Shown piece after piece: positions 1 through 9,157 of a stretch of DNA of 15,470 nt (position 1 is the first letter of the stretch; every line of letters starts with the position of its first letter). The DNA comes from Rodentolepis nana (Eukaryota; Platyhelminthes; Cestoda; Cyclophyllidea; Hymenolepididae), in the NCBI GenBank assembly GCA_900617975.1, contig UZAE01001062.1, forward strand, positions 1 through 15,470, written 5' to 3'. Below the pieces are notes generated by a model. The model was not told the origin of the DNA. It did no database searches and worked only from the letters and a program-made list of their open reading frames with translations. The position numbers and the translations under genes were made by a program.

Positions 1-27
1 ATATATATATATATATATATATATATA
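1..27. repeat. AT dinucleotide microsatellite
   Basis: An uninterrupted alternating AT tract starts at the window edge, so its true length is unknown. It is a simple repeat with no sign of function. Confidence 0.95.
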
Positions 28-117
28 CCTCAGACTCATTCTGAAAGCCTCTTTTCAGAATTCTTCTTTCAGCAGCCAGATATAGAATCCAAGAAAATGA
101 TACGACTTTTTTTAACA

Positions 118-200
118 AAATTTTGCACCAATGGGCATTGAACCCCTGACCTCATAACCTAACTCCTGTGCTGTAGACATAGCACCGCAAATCTTGATGG
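118..200 (-). repeat. tRNA-like fragment with Pol III B box (possible SINE remnant)
   Basis: On the minus strand positions 144-134 read GGTTCAATGCC, a full match to the RNA polymerase III B-box consensus GGTTCRANNCC. The flanking bases can form four of the five pairs of a tRNA T-arm. I could not fold a convincing anticodon arm, so this is not an intact tRNA gene. A degraded tRNA-derived SINE head is the likeliest reading. The 11-mer GACATAGCACC at 176-186 recurs at 680-690 in the same orientation, which may link this piece to the GC-rich block there. The repeat identity is inference. Confidence 0.35.
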
Positions 201-491
201 ATGTGATTATATGATTTACCGGCAATGGATAAACTTAATTGGTTCTCTTTTCCGCTATATTTAAAGAGTAAATTGATGTGTGACATTGACCTGAAGGAAT
301 AATTTTGGATGTTGGGATTAGAAGAAACGTAATTTAGTAAGGAATTTATAGAAAAATATTTCTGTAGATTGAGGGGGGATGTATCGTCCTGTTTAGACAA
401 AAAATATAGCTTATATTGTGGAAATCCACAATTTATTCCAGAAATCTCTCCCATAATCTCCTGTTATGATTGACTCCGGAAATAAGCCAAG

Positions 492-514
492 TTACCTCAT
501 CAATATTGAGGTAA
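492..514. other. Short perfect hairpin
   Basis: The arms TTACCTCA (492-499) and TGAGGTAA (507-514) are perfect inverted repeats around a 7-base loop. The hairpin sits at the left edge of the GC-richer block. Eight base pairs is near what chance allows in 15 kb, so no function is claimed. Confidence 0.5.
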
Positions 515-718
515 TAGGGCGTGCGATGGGAATAGGGTCCACTGTGGTTTTGGGTTTGTTAAACAATGCACCGACTATTGGTCTTTGCACCACGTAGCAC
601 GGCCACACCTTCGAGTCTGTTTGAGAGCGCATGAGGTTAATTTGCTCAGACAGGCGGTATTTGCACTCCACATTTCAAGGACATAGCACCACCAACATCG
701 ATTACCCCCCCCCCCCTC
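515..718. repeat. GC-richer block of unknown origin, probable old insertion
   Basis: The segment is visibly GC-richer than the AT-rich DNA on both sides and ends in a run of about a dozen C (near 706-717). It has no long reading frame. It contains a weak B-box-like TTCGAGTC near 612-619 and shares an 11-mer with the tRNA-like fragment at 118-200. Base composition unlike its neighbours suggests a repeat or transposon remnant, but I do not recognise the family. Confidence 0.35.
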
Positions 719-1925
719 AGTTAATAGAATTTTATACCTGATGTAACCAGAACAAGCTTTTTTTAGTATGAATTACGAATGAACATTTTCTATTTTGTTT
801 TCCGTAACGAAAGTATCCACTACTCTCATTCCTGTGACTAAAATTTAATCCTACACGTTAGCGAATACTCTGCCTGTATCATCAATTCCCCTCAATTTTG
901 ATTGAAAATTTATAAAACTGCGATTTGCATAATTTAATTCCATATAAAAATCAGTTTGATGATTTCATGTTTAGCCTTCGAGTTGAAAATACTTTACATA
1001 AATTTGCATCCAATTATACAATAGGTATTCCCGAAGCAATAAATATCCTTCTTTAGGTTTCCATAAGATTTACCCAGCAATTCCGAAGCAATTACGTTTC
1101 ATTACACTAATAATTAAGTTTTTAGGTTTAATAATAGAGATTTGGCTTAAGATAATTAAGCCGCTGCAAACCTCCGTTTGTTAAAAAATTTAAGCCTGCA
1201 TCACTGTTAGTTAATATCTTTAATGCATTCAAACAATAAATATTAAGGCTTTTACGAAAAATAGCCAAGAATTTGGTAGAAAATACTAACTGAAAGTTTA
1301 CGTTTTTAAATACCATCCTTTACTTGATAAATAATAACCAATTTGCACCATATTGAAAGAGTCAATGTTAGGTGCCTGTGTGATAATACAGTGAAATAGT
1401 CATTGCTTCATGCAGAACGAAGTGAATAGAGGGAATCAATATTTATCGATTTTTGTTCAGTGGGTGTGGGGGGGAAGCTTTGAATGATACGCTAGGACAT
1501 TTGTGTACATAATTGAAAGACGTTGAATCATCAGAAGATGTGAAGATACGGAGATCTAGAAACACAAATAAGAGGTTAAGTCTACCTAATATATTATTTG
1601 CTTTCAAACTGGTCAATATAAAAAATTCTAAAACATGGTCAAAATGACCATGAAATATTTCAGTGATCAATAAAGGCCGAATTTGCATTTCATTTTTCAT
1701 TAATTCTTCAAAATAATGCAATCTGAGCACATATTTTGTAGGAAATAATAATTAACACGCCTGTTTTTCGTATATTGTAAAGCTAATTAAATCCCATTAG
1801 GAATACTTGGATGGACTCAAACAAATTGAATAAACAACCAATCAGACCAACGCCGAATATCCTCGAAATTGAAGGTAAAATGGGAAATAAAACTAATGTC
1901 ATCTAAAGATGCATACTTGCATTGT
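719..1925. other. 3' flank of the coiled-coil gene, no gene seen
   Basis: AT-rich sequence below the stop codon at 1926-1928. It should contain the 3' UTR of the minus-strand gene. No canonical AATAAA occurs close to the stop in gene sense. The nearest variant I noted is ATTAAA (minus strand of 1219-1224), and an AATAAA lies on the minus strand at 437-432. Open frames here are no longer than expected by chance in such AT-rich DNA. Confidence 0.5.
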
Positions 1926-2180
1926 TCAAGACAGTGGGGAGTAAGGTTGTCCACTGACTAGAGCAAAGTTTGTCTGTTGGGTGGTCTCCGGAGGGCTACA
2001 GGGGGTATTTGGAATACTCTCTGAACTGAAACTCCAAGTTTGAGGACCGTTTGAGGAATTATTCGCTTGAGGTCCCATATTCTCATTCAACCGTTGCCGG
2101 AGGCTCTTATTCTCCACTTGGAGCTGCTTTAGAGAGTTTGTCAACTCACCGACGGCTTGTCGCAATTCTGCATTATCGGC
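1926..2180 (-). CDS. Coiled-coil gene, exon 4 (terminal; zipper and C-terminal tail)
   Basis: The acceptor CATTTAG precedes an exon that begins in phase 0 and ends at TGA (1928-1926). It encodes residues 223-306. Leucines fall every seventh residue (228, 235, 242, 249), and the other core position holds V232, L239, N246 and L253. After the coil comes a Ser/Pro/Thr/Gln/Asn-rich tail. Coding-like composition continues to the stop codon, which supports this as the last exon. A weak internal donor near the SSES residues could instead splice to exons outside the window. Confidence 0.75.
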   Translation of the reverse strand, partial: ADNAELRQAVGELTNSLKQLQVENKSLRQRLNENMGPQANNSSNGPQTWSFSSESIPNTPCSPPETTQQTNFALVSGQPYSPLS

Positions 2181-5100
2181 CTAAATGAAAAGACCTCGGT
2201 GACAGAGGTGTAAAAGCGATGAAAAATTCTTGAAGGAAATATCGATTTTCATATAGATGGGGCAAAGTCATTTAGTTCCATGTAATTGTGAGAACTAAAC
2301 AGACATACCAGGTGGTAATCTAATAAGGAGAATGGTAAATTGTCTTATAAACATTACTTGAACAGATACCACTTTGAAAATCGAACGGGTTTTCCTTTAT
2401 AGCTTCAGTAAATGTGAAATTTTATGTCAGTTAGCCATTCCAAAGTGCAAGTCATATAAAACATTTGCTACTCCGACAGATAATCTGCTATCCATTCTAG
2501 AACCATGAAAAAGATACATTTTGGTTAAAAAATAAGATAAGTGGTTTTGTAAAAGTAGGCAGAGCTAGAACATGAAGCAGAAAATTTTGAAGTGCGCTTG
2601 ATAACAAGGAGTTCCCACTTTCTAAACCGTTCAATGTACAAGAGAAAATAAGCAGACGTAGACTTGAAAAAGTAGAAAATGTAATCCGACGAATCAAATT
2701 GGATGATTAGTAAGTGTATTGAATGGGAATTAGGAGAAATCGAAATGAATCAAGTTGGGTTACTAAACAAAAAAGAAAAATATCGATGATGCAATGTGAA
2801 TAAATGGTTCGATTGCTCGAGATTAAGATAATCTTGAATGTTGGAGATGTCAGCGAAATATGCGAACGCTATTTGATAGTTAATAACTTTAATCTTTAAT
2901 GTCACTTTCGATGAATTGCATTCATTTGCCAATCACCAGATTTTTGTTTTCACTGATGGTTTACAGCTAAATGAGAATGTGCCTAGTACCACTTTAGGTA
3001 ATGCTCTCTCTGCACCCTGGGTAACGTATTCTCATACGGCAAAAAAAGTCTATTAGCTAGCAGTTGACTTCTGAATTCTAACTACCATGACCCCACTCTA
3101 TATCATATTCGTCCCTTTTCACATTACTCATCTTACCTTTTATCTGCTTTTGTGTCTGTCTCTTTTACACTGTGAATCACCCTTCTTCCCCCCCCCCCTC
3201 TCGACTTTTTGCCATTTTGATGTTCCTCCTCCTCTCTGTGAAGCCCGAAGTCAGCTAAATGGCTAATGATAACTATCAAAACGTCTGCGGTTTGAAATAA
3301 ATAAATAGATATATAGCTAATATCTATACAAAACATTTGTATTTAAATTTAAATATTCTTTTAATTTTGATTCGCTTTCTTCTTGAATACCTAAATTTTA
3401 TCTACATCGAACAGATTTTTGTTACCAATTTTCATGAGCATTAATTGCTGTTTTCTCTTAACTTGTGACAAAATTCCAGAAAAATTATTTTATCTTGCTT
3501 TTCGGGTTTTATGATTTATTCATTGTCAGCGTTAACCTAATCAAGGTATTTTTAGTACGAATTAATAATTATCATCAATACAAACTATTAAAAAGGTTTG
3601 AGTAAAGCCTACCAAATAGGTAATTGTGCATTATTATTGGATCTTGGAAATTGTGACTATTTAGAGGTCAAGCAGAGTAGCTTTTCTAATGAAATTAGAG
3701 TTACAGCAATACCAGAGTAAGATTGCAAAAACTAGCAGAGACATTGAATTATTCCAAATACACGAACTAAGGTGCAACAAAAAAGTGGGTGATGTAACGT
3801 TGTATTAGAGGAGAGGAGACTGAAGACGATAGGCTGCTTATGGATTTAGTCATTACAAATGGCTTATTTCTGCTTAATAGTTTATAAAAAATGCCTTAAC
3901 AATAGATGAATACTACTCACTTTACAGAACTTGAGGAAGTAGAAGGTACCACTAAAATTGACCCTTCTGTTCATTAAGAAATTTTAAGAGAAAGTATGTT
4001 AAAAAAGTAGAAAGAAACAAGTGCAAGCTCCAATAGCAACTATTACAACACGAGTTAAAACTTTAATTGACAACCTTTGTAATGGGAGAGTATAATGAAA
4101 GTGTCAAGCAAGAATGATGTGTTTGTGGAATCATCACAACACCTATGAAGGACCCTACTTTTGTTGAATATTTCCATTTTTAAAGTCCATGCGAGACTGA
4201 ATAATTAATATGCAATTGATAAAGAACACGTTTGGTGCACATTTGGTTCTATTATTGGTTAACGAATTCGGTTTTAAATAAGTCAAATAATGATGAATTC
4301 TTTCAACTTACCAAACAAGCGTCCATGGCTTCTGTTCGGACCTTCAAAAGTCGATGTAAGCTTTCGATTTCATTGGAAGTGGATCTAAATTTAAGAGAGC
4401 ATGATTTTAGGTCGATGGAAATCGTATTGACAGCCAATTCACTATCTTAACTCTCATGCACATTTAGAGGAGAAGCCTAGTCCGATGTTCGCCTTGGGCA
4501 GGGGGACAACAATGATGATGAAGTACTCGAATTCGGTCACCCTTAATGTTAGCCAGAACCAACTAGTGTGATTGGCCAATCTACAAACTGTATATGCGCT
4601 GATGTGAATCAAATTGATGATCTCTGACATGGCAAATGTGAAGATCAATGAACCGCCGAAGTACCATATCCACCTCATTTCTATTCTATACAGCTGTGGA
4701 CTTAAAATATTACATACTTATTTTCAAAGCATTGTTTATTTTAATATATGGGGAAAAATAAAATAACTTTTAAACAAAATTCTAAACTAACTTTGAAAGT
4801 TTCTCATCATTGATTGAATTAGTTCCGGAATTTTGGCAGAATCCATTTTTCATATTCTGTTCTGCTAATGTATTCTAAAACACGATGGAGGGAGTAGTTT
4901 TGAAATAGACAGATATTTCGGTATGAAGGTGAAGAAAATTAAAATTAAAAGCATTCATATTTATGGGTAGATTGATGAGATTTCACTCCAACTTTTTCTA
5001 AATCACAATCTAGTTAATTTCATGGAAGCACATTCCTAAATTATAAAATCCAAGCAATGCATCACCTATCATTAATTTTATATTGCAGCCCTCGCGTGAA

Positions 5101-8100
5101 AGCTGAAAAAACGTCAGCCTACTGTTGGGCCAAGTATGGGAAAACGATTAGTAAAATAGACATGAATTTCTGCAAGGAGATTTTAAATACCAAAAACCAT
5201 AAGTAAACATGAATATTAATAAAATGCAATAGGATACAAAAGGAAATTGTCCATGGCTAGGTTCGAGACGAATACAACAGCCTCAGATCTCTTTAGGAGT
5301 ATATGAAAAGTTGAAAATTTATTAGCCAGAATCTTCTCGACTGTTGAGGATAATTAATTTGATGGGCTATCAATCCTCATGGAAACTTTCCTGACCCTCT
5401 TGTAATTATCGAGTTAAGATTAAATGTCAATCGCTCATGCTCCGAATCTGATGACCCCATAGAGGGGGAGGTAGATAATTTAGTATTCGGGAAATGTTTT
5501 GCAGTTTTACGCAGTCAAGGAAGTCATCACGTTTTATTAACGAATGTTGTATTTTAAAAAGAAAGAAAATCCAGTTATAATGTATTTCAAGAAGTGTTGC
5601 TTTAGATCTTACCGATAGGGTATAGTCGGAAACAGTTTGAGTGATCCCGCTTTCTGTTACAGTGCTCGTTGAGAGCTAAAATCAACAGAAAATCAATTTT
5701 TACAACTCAGAGACAAAGGTGATTAAATTAGATAAAGGAAAACAAATAAGGAAAATAGATAACCAAAATGTGAATTATTAACCAACTTTCATGGATATTC
5801 GAGAAGAAATTAATTGTCTAAATATTTTTCGATATTATTGGAATTATCCCACTGCTTAGTATTTACTTAATTGTCAATAACCGAAGCTTGTTCCAATAAG
5901 TCGAAGCCCATACATTGGAACGGGTAAGTAATTCAGTGGTAGACTCAATTGACGATTCGATGCAACACTTTTACTATTCAAACTCTTAATTGGCATGCAT
6001 TTACGCGCATAGTTTCAGATCTCCCTACACCACCACCACGCCTACGGTTCGAATTCCATGTCAGATCTCTTATTTCACGTTTTAATCTCATCATTAGTTT
6101 GCCTTTTGCTTCCTCTTTAAATATGCTGCTCTAAAAATGAGATTCGAGAAGAATGATTTCGCTGAAATTTGGATGAGTAGCATTATAGGGAGAAAGCAGA
6201 CGTGATGATTTGCAGAAAAACATTGATAGGCTAAAGACCCTCTTAATTCTAATTCAGCTGCCATGAAAGTCAAAACACATTTGCACGATATTAACTAAAA
6301 CACAAAGTGTAATGGGCGTGGTACTAAATTCCAGTTGTCATGGGATGCCTTTAAATGTGAAAAAAGTAAAAATGTCAAAAATGATGACCACTCTAAAAGC
6401 CATAACAAACTTTTTAACGTCATAGTTAAGTCTCTTTATACTTGATTGATAGTTGACACCAATTTTATCAAAACCAACCACTTCTTGAAGTTGAAGAAGG
6501 TCGGATTTAACGTTGGCCAAATCGATTCGGAATTTTGCAATTTGGGTCGTTGGAGGCAACTTCTGGACAGATTGCTCACTCGCAACAGCTTCAGTGGGCA
6601 AATCGGAGAACCCATGATTTACGAAACCGCCATATACGGACTGATTCTTGGTTATTGTAGATGGTTTCAATGAAATTGAGTTTGAGCTAGAAAAAAAGCA
6701 AAAAAAACGAAAGTGTATAAAAGTAATCAAGCAATATGAGTTTTTTGACAAAATTTAGGTAGCACACACTTCAGAAATAAAAGTGAGAAAGTATGAAAGA
6801 ATTGCCACTCACTGCATTGAAGAGACAGAATACTCATATTTATTTATAATTAGCATATTATTTGAATTCAGACCTCTTGAATTATATTTGACAAAAGGCA
6901 TATTTAATTTTCATTTTCATTGAAAATAACTTATCGTCTACACATATTTTTTCAGATGCTTGTCTAGACTCGGGAATTCCTTATTTTACAAAACATTATA
7001 TGATTGGTATATATGCACTTTTTTCCAAAAACACGAGGTCGATGTAATGTCTGAATCATCTATAAACCTTATTTGAAAAGTTTCATTTTGAGACAAAATA
7101 GGCAAATTAAAGCTAGTAGAATAACCAAATTTTTTTCATTTACTGACCCGGCAAATGATGAATCGTTTCAAAAAATTTTTATCAATACAACTACTCAATT
7201 AAAAGTATTATAGGTTAATTAATACTCAATAACTTTAATAAGGTGCCAGCATCTCAAAAAATCACAATGCTTTGAATAAAACTATTATGTGCGAAAAATC
7301 ACATTTTTAAGCTCTTAATTTTCGCAAGAATAAAATAAAAAAAATCCCTCAATCAGGAATTAGTGAAAATGTCAAAGGTGTCACAATAACATAGTAGGTT
7401 TTGAAAAATAATAAGGGGAATACAATAGATTTGAAACATAACTTTATTTCGCAATATTAATTAATTTTAGGTTAGGTAATCAATCAATTTATTAGTTAAA
7501 TATTAAGCACAAATTAATAGAGATTTCAAAAAATGGGAAGTATAAACTTGATTTAAATAAACCTAGCATAACCTTGAAAAAAGAGATTAAAGTAAATGGC
7601 TCTTGTGTTCACCATGCTAAAATCACTAATTCAAATCGAAAACAAGTCTTCACAAACACATTTTCCAATATCGTTCACTTTGGATCACACTAAGTCACCC
7701 GATCCACTCGTGACTCATTGCCTATAGAAAACAAAGCAATCTTTCGTTCAAAAATATTGAAAGAAAAATTAATAAATTTAAAAGACGCCCACTAAGACTA
7801 ATTCTGATATTATAAAAATAATCCGCACAAGAGTTCAATCTTTAAAAATAAAGTAATTATAAATCATTGTTCCACAAGAAAATCGATCACTTTCTTTAAT
7901 TAAATGGGAGGACAACTCACTTAAGATTGATTTTTTCGAGTCGTAATAGTCTCGTTATTCTATTCCAAATCGATTGATAACTCATATTTTTGCCATCTAG
8001 TAGATGCCATTTATATCCTCTTTGGTGTTCCAGCTTTTCACCGTATCGATCGCTTTTAGGGCAAGATGAACCTGCCGTAATTTGTTCAGAATTCTCACTT

Positions 8101-8207
8101 CGATGTAGTATCTTTCCCGCAGGGGAGAACTCATAATATTCCTCTATTGGAGTAGAACATTGTTTTCCAAAATTTCCGGTGAAACACGAGGTTAGAAATA
8201 CAGTCAT
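1926..8207 (-). CDS. Coiled-coil / leucine-zipper protein, four-exon model (306 aa)
   Basis: The joined exons 8207-7921, 6686-6442, 4445-4312 and 2180-1926 total 921 bases, giving 306 residues plus stop. Junction phases agree at all three introns. The N-terminal 140 residues show no family I recognise. A first helix with hydrophobics spaced 3-4-3-4 (I145, F148, L152, V155, L159, L162, V166) is followed by a longer coiled coil at about 204-253, which includes a leucine zipper (L228, L235, L242, L249) with Asn at core position 246, as in many parallel dimeric zippers. No basic DNA-binding region precedes it, so it is not a bZIP factor. The tail (about 257-306) is rich in Ser, Pro, Thr, Gln and Asn and is probably disordered. 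No signal peptide or membrane segment is evident. A scaffold or dimerising role is inference. This could be the 3' half of the CH-domain gene upstream. Confidence 0.6.
2181..4311 (-). other. Intron 3 of the coiled-coil gene
   Basis: It begins with a strong donor GTAAGT (4311-4306) and ends with CATTTAG. It hosts the retroposon copy at 3011-3306, antisense to the gene. The rest is AT-rich, and I see no exon or RNA gene in it. Confidence 0.6.
3011..3306 (+). mobile_element. SINE-like retroposon, copy 1 (diverged 5' end)
   Basis: It aligns with the other three copies from TGCACCCTGG through the conserved 3' block containing AAGCCCGAAGTCAGCTAAA and ends in a GAAATAAATAAAT tail with overlapping AATAAA signals. 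The first 25-35 bases do not align well, and the element may start near 2974. It carries an internal poly-C run. No convincing target-site duplication is visible, so this is probably the oldest copy. The conserved ACTTAC near the 5' end in the other copies is absent. Confidence 0.8.
4312..4445 (-). CDS. Coiled-coil gene, exon 3
   Basis: The exon encodes residues 179-222 and ends at a strong donor, TTG followed by GTAAGT, in phase 0. Core positions I204, L207, L211, M218 and C221 continue in the same heptad register into exon 4, which supports both the frame and the junction. The chosen acceptor GTTAAG at 4446 is weak, but it matches the phase left by exon 2. A stronger-looking acceptor TTTAG would start the exon at 4384 in a phase that does not fit exon 2, so the 5' boundary is the least certain part. 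Confidence 0.65.
4446..6441 (-). other. Intron 2 of the coiled-coil gene
   Basis: The donor reads GTATAA at 6441. Apart from the GC-rich block at 4455-4690, the intron is AT-rich without recognisable features. Short open frames on both strands are at chance length. Confidence 0.5.
4455..4690. pseudogene. GC-rich block, possible decayed coding insertion
   Basis: Composition is clearly GC-richer than the surrounding intron. On the minus strand 4678-4454 is an open 74-codon frame whose peptide is hydrophobic and aromatic-rich, resembling membrane segments. On the plus strand one frame reads as an ordinary soluble-looking peptide from the FALGRG residues (near 4487) to the NEPPKYHIH residues (near 4675), broken only by two TGA codons (about 4568 and 4604). 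The plus-strand reading could be a decayed gene fragment in which CGA or TGG codons became TGA. Which strand ever coded is undecided, and I do not recognise the family. Confidence 0.3.
6442..6686 (-). CDS. Coiled-coil gene, exon 2
   Basis: An excellent acceptor, a T-rich tract ending CTAG at 6687, starts the exon one base into a codon, exactly complementing exon 1. It encodes residues 97-177. The first half is Ser/Thr-rich and probably disordered. The second half forms a helix with hydrophobics at 145, 148, 152, 155, 159, 162 and 166. The donor is CAA followed by GTATAA, leaving one base for exon 3. Other possible donors nearby (GTGTCA, GTTAAA) are weaker. Confidence 0.75.
6687..7920 (-). other. 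Intron 1 of the coiled-coil gene
   Basis: It runs from donor GTGAGT (7920-7915) to the CTAG acceptor. It is strongly AT-rich with A-rich and T-rich runs. I see no exon, repeat copy or RNA gene. Confidence 0.6.
7921..8207 (-). CDS. Coiled-coil gene, exon 1 (or internal exon of a longer gene)
   Basis: The ATG at 8207-8205 opens 95 codons plus two bases, ending at the strong donor GTGAGT. An in-frame TAA lies a few codons upstream, so if this is a first exon the ATG is the natural start. The peptide (starting MTVFLTSC) has no recognised domain. The alternative is an internal exon starting at an AATAG or GAG acceptor before the EYYEF residues. The GAG option would be phase 0, but it is a poor acceptor. 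I prefer the ATG start because the sequence just upstream looks promoter-like. Confidence 0.6.
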
Positions 8208-8400
8208 TTTAGGCAGTGTTTAAATTGCTATCGTGTGATTGTGTTTATGCCATAGCGAGAGATGCGTCTGCTGCATTTCACACTAACCCATAGAAGTGCG
8301 ACCTTGGGAAATGGCAACCAATAAGAGCAAGGCAAAGAAGAGACTGGATCAGATGTCAGTTCAGTAGTTGGAAGAAAAAACACCCAGTGGCTTAGGATTA
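8208..8400 (-). promoter_or_regulatory. Putative promoter / 5' UTR of the coiled-coil gene
   Basis: This stretch is noticeably GC-richer than the spacer beyond it and lies directly upstream of the ATG at 8207. It contains AACCAAT on the plus strand (8316-8322), an inverted CCAAT box in gene orientation. No TATA box is obvious. The position, composition and CCAAT box suggest a promoter, but this is inference. Confidence 0.35.
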
Positions 8401-8883
8401 TGTTAAGCCCATTTCCTTAACTCGGTCAGTTTGTTGTAAACAAAGATCATATAGTTCTTCCTAAATGTATTTTTAGGCCGAAAAGGTCATTAAAACACTT
8501 AAATGAAATACATTACAACTTTAAGTGGAGATAAAATAATATTGAAATAAGAAAACATCTTAAAAGTATAAACCGCAAAAAACGTTTATTATGTATTTGA
8601 GAAATCTAGTTACAATAGATCCAATATGATTTTGTCAATAGAGCGATCCTATGCAATACAATTGAATTGAATTAATATTCAAAATAAAATGTTATCCAGA
8701 CTGAAAACAGAGTAGAGTTTCAAAGGAGAACAAAGCATATTTCGTTAGCAATAAAGGAACCCAAATCAAATTTCGCATTCTACTTCAAGCTCATCTAAAA
8801 TTACGATTTCATTCCCTGAGCTCTGACATGTTTCTTTGATCACCAAATTAGGATATATTGAGCAAGTTGTCTTAATTGAGTGG
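8401..8883. other. Spacer with possible poly(A) signal of the upstream gene
   Basis: AT-rich DNA between the candidate end of the CH-domain gene (stop 8886-8884) and the putative promoter. On the minus strand AATAAA lies at 8590-8585, about 300 bases after that stop. This fits a 3' UTR if exon 9157-8884 is real. Nothing else is visible. Confidence 0.35.
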
Positions 8884-9157
8884 CTATCTCCACTTAGGAT
8901 CATTTTGACTTTGAACGACAAGAGTAGCCAGTCGGCGCATTATAGGAGACTTCAGCTTTGAAATAATCAACTGTAGAGGTTTAATATTTTTCAAGGCAAT
9001 GCCCTTATAAGTCACTGAAATGTTACATAATGTAAAAGGGAACAGAGAGGTAAGGCCCAAGAAACCTGTCTCAGTGGTTAAAGAGTCAAGAGGGGATAAA
9101 GAATATCTCAAAATTGAAGAGCAACATAATAACGAAAAATTTAAGAGCAACCAGGAC
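8884..9157 (-). CDS. Candidate last exon of the CH-domain gene
   Basis: The acceptor is good, a T-rich run ending TATCTTAG at 9158. The exon starts one base short of a codon, exactly what exon 11827-11394 requires, then runs open for 90 codons to TAG. The peptide is hydrophobic at its start (LLLNFSLLCC) and basic at its end, and matches no family I know. The whole open frame is only slightly longer than chance would give in DNA this AT-rich, so the evidence is splice phase and acceptor quality. Confidence 0.3.

Noticed and set aside
204..253. bZIP transcription factor reading of the zipper (numbers are residues of the coiled-coil model)
   Set aside because: The residues before the zipper lack the basic-region Asn/Ala/Arg signature, so only a dimerisation coil is supported.
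152..454. 100-codon minus-strand open frame
   Set aside because: The length is within chance for DNA this AT-rich, no splice context fits, and it overlaps the tRNA-like fragment.
507..518. let-7-like string TGAGGTAATAGG in a hairpin arm
   Set aside because: It differs from let-7 at position 8, the match ends after 12 bases, and the hairpin has only eight pairs with a 7-base loop, unlike a microRNA precursor.
1443..1730. 95-codon minus-strand open frame below the coiled-coil gene
   Set aside because: It is at chance length, AT-rich in composition, and has no recognisable domain or splice partner.
3133..3336. 67-codon minus-strand frame in retroposon copy 1
   Set aside because: It lies within the repeat, includes low-complexity Glu and Gly runs from simple tracts, and is not clearly maintained in the other copies.
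4232..4450. 72-codon plus-strand frame
   Set aside because: It is antisense to exon 4445-4312, whose frame is supported by a GTAAGT donor and a continuing heptad pattern.
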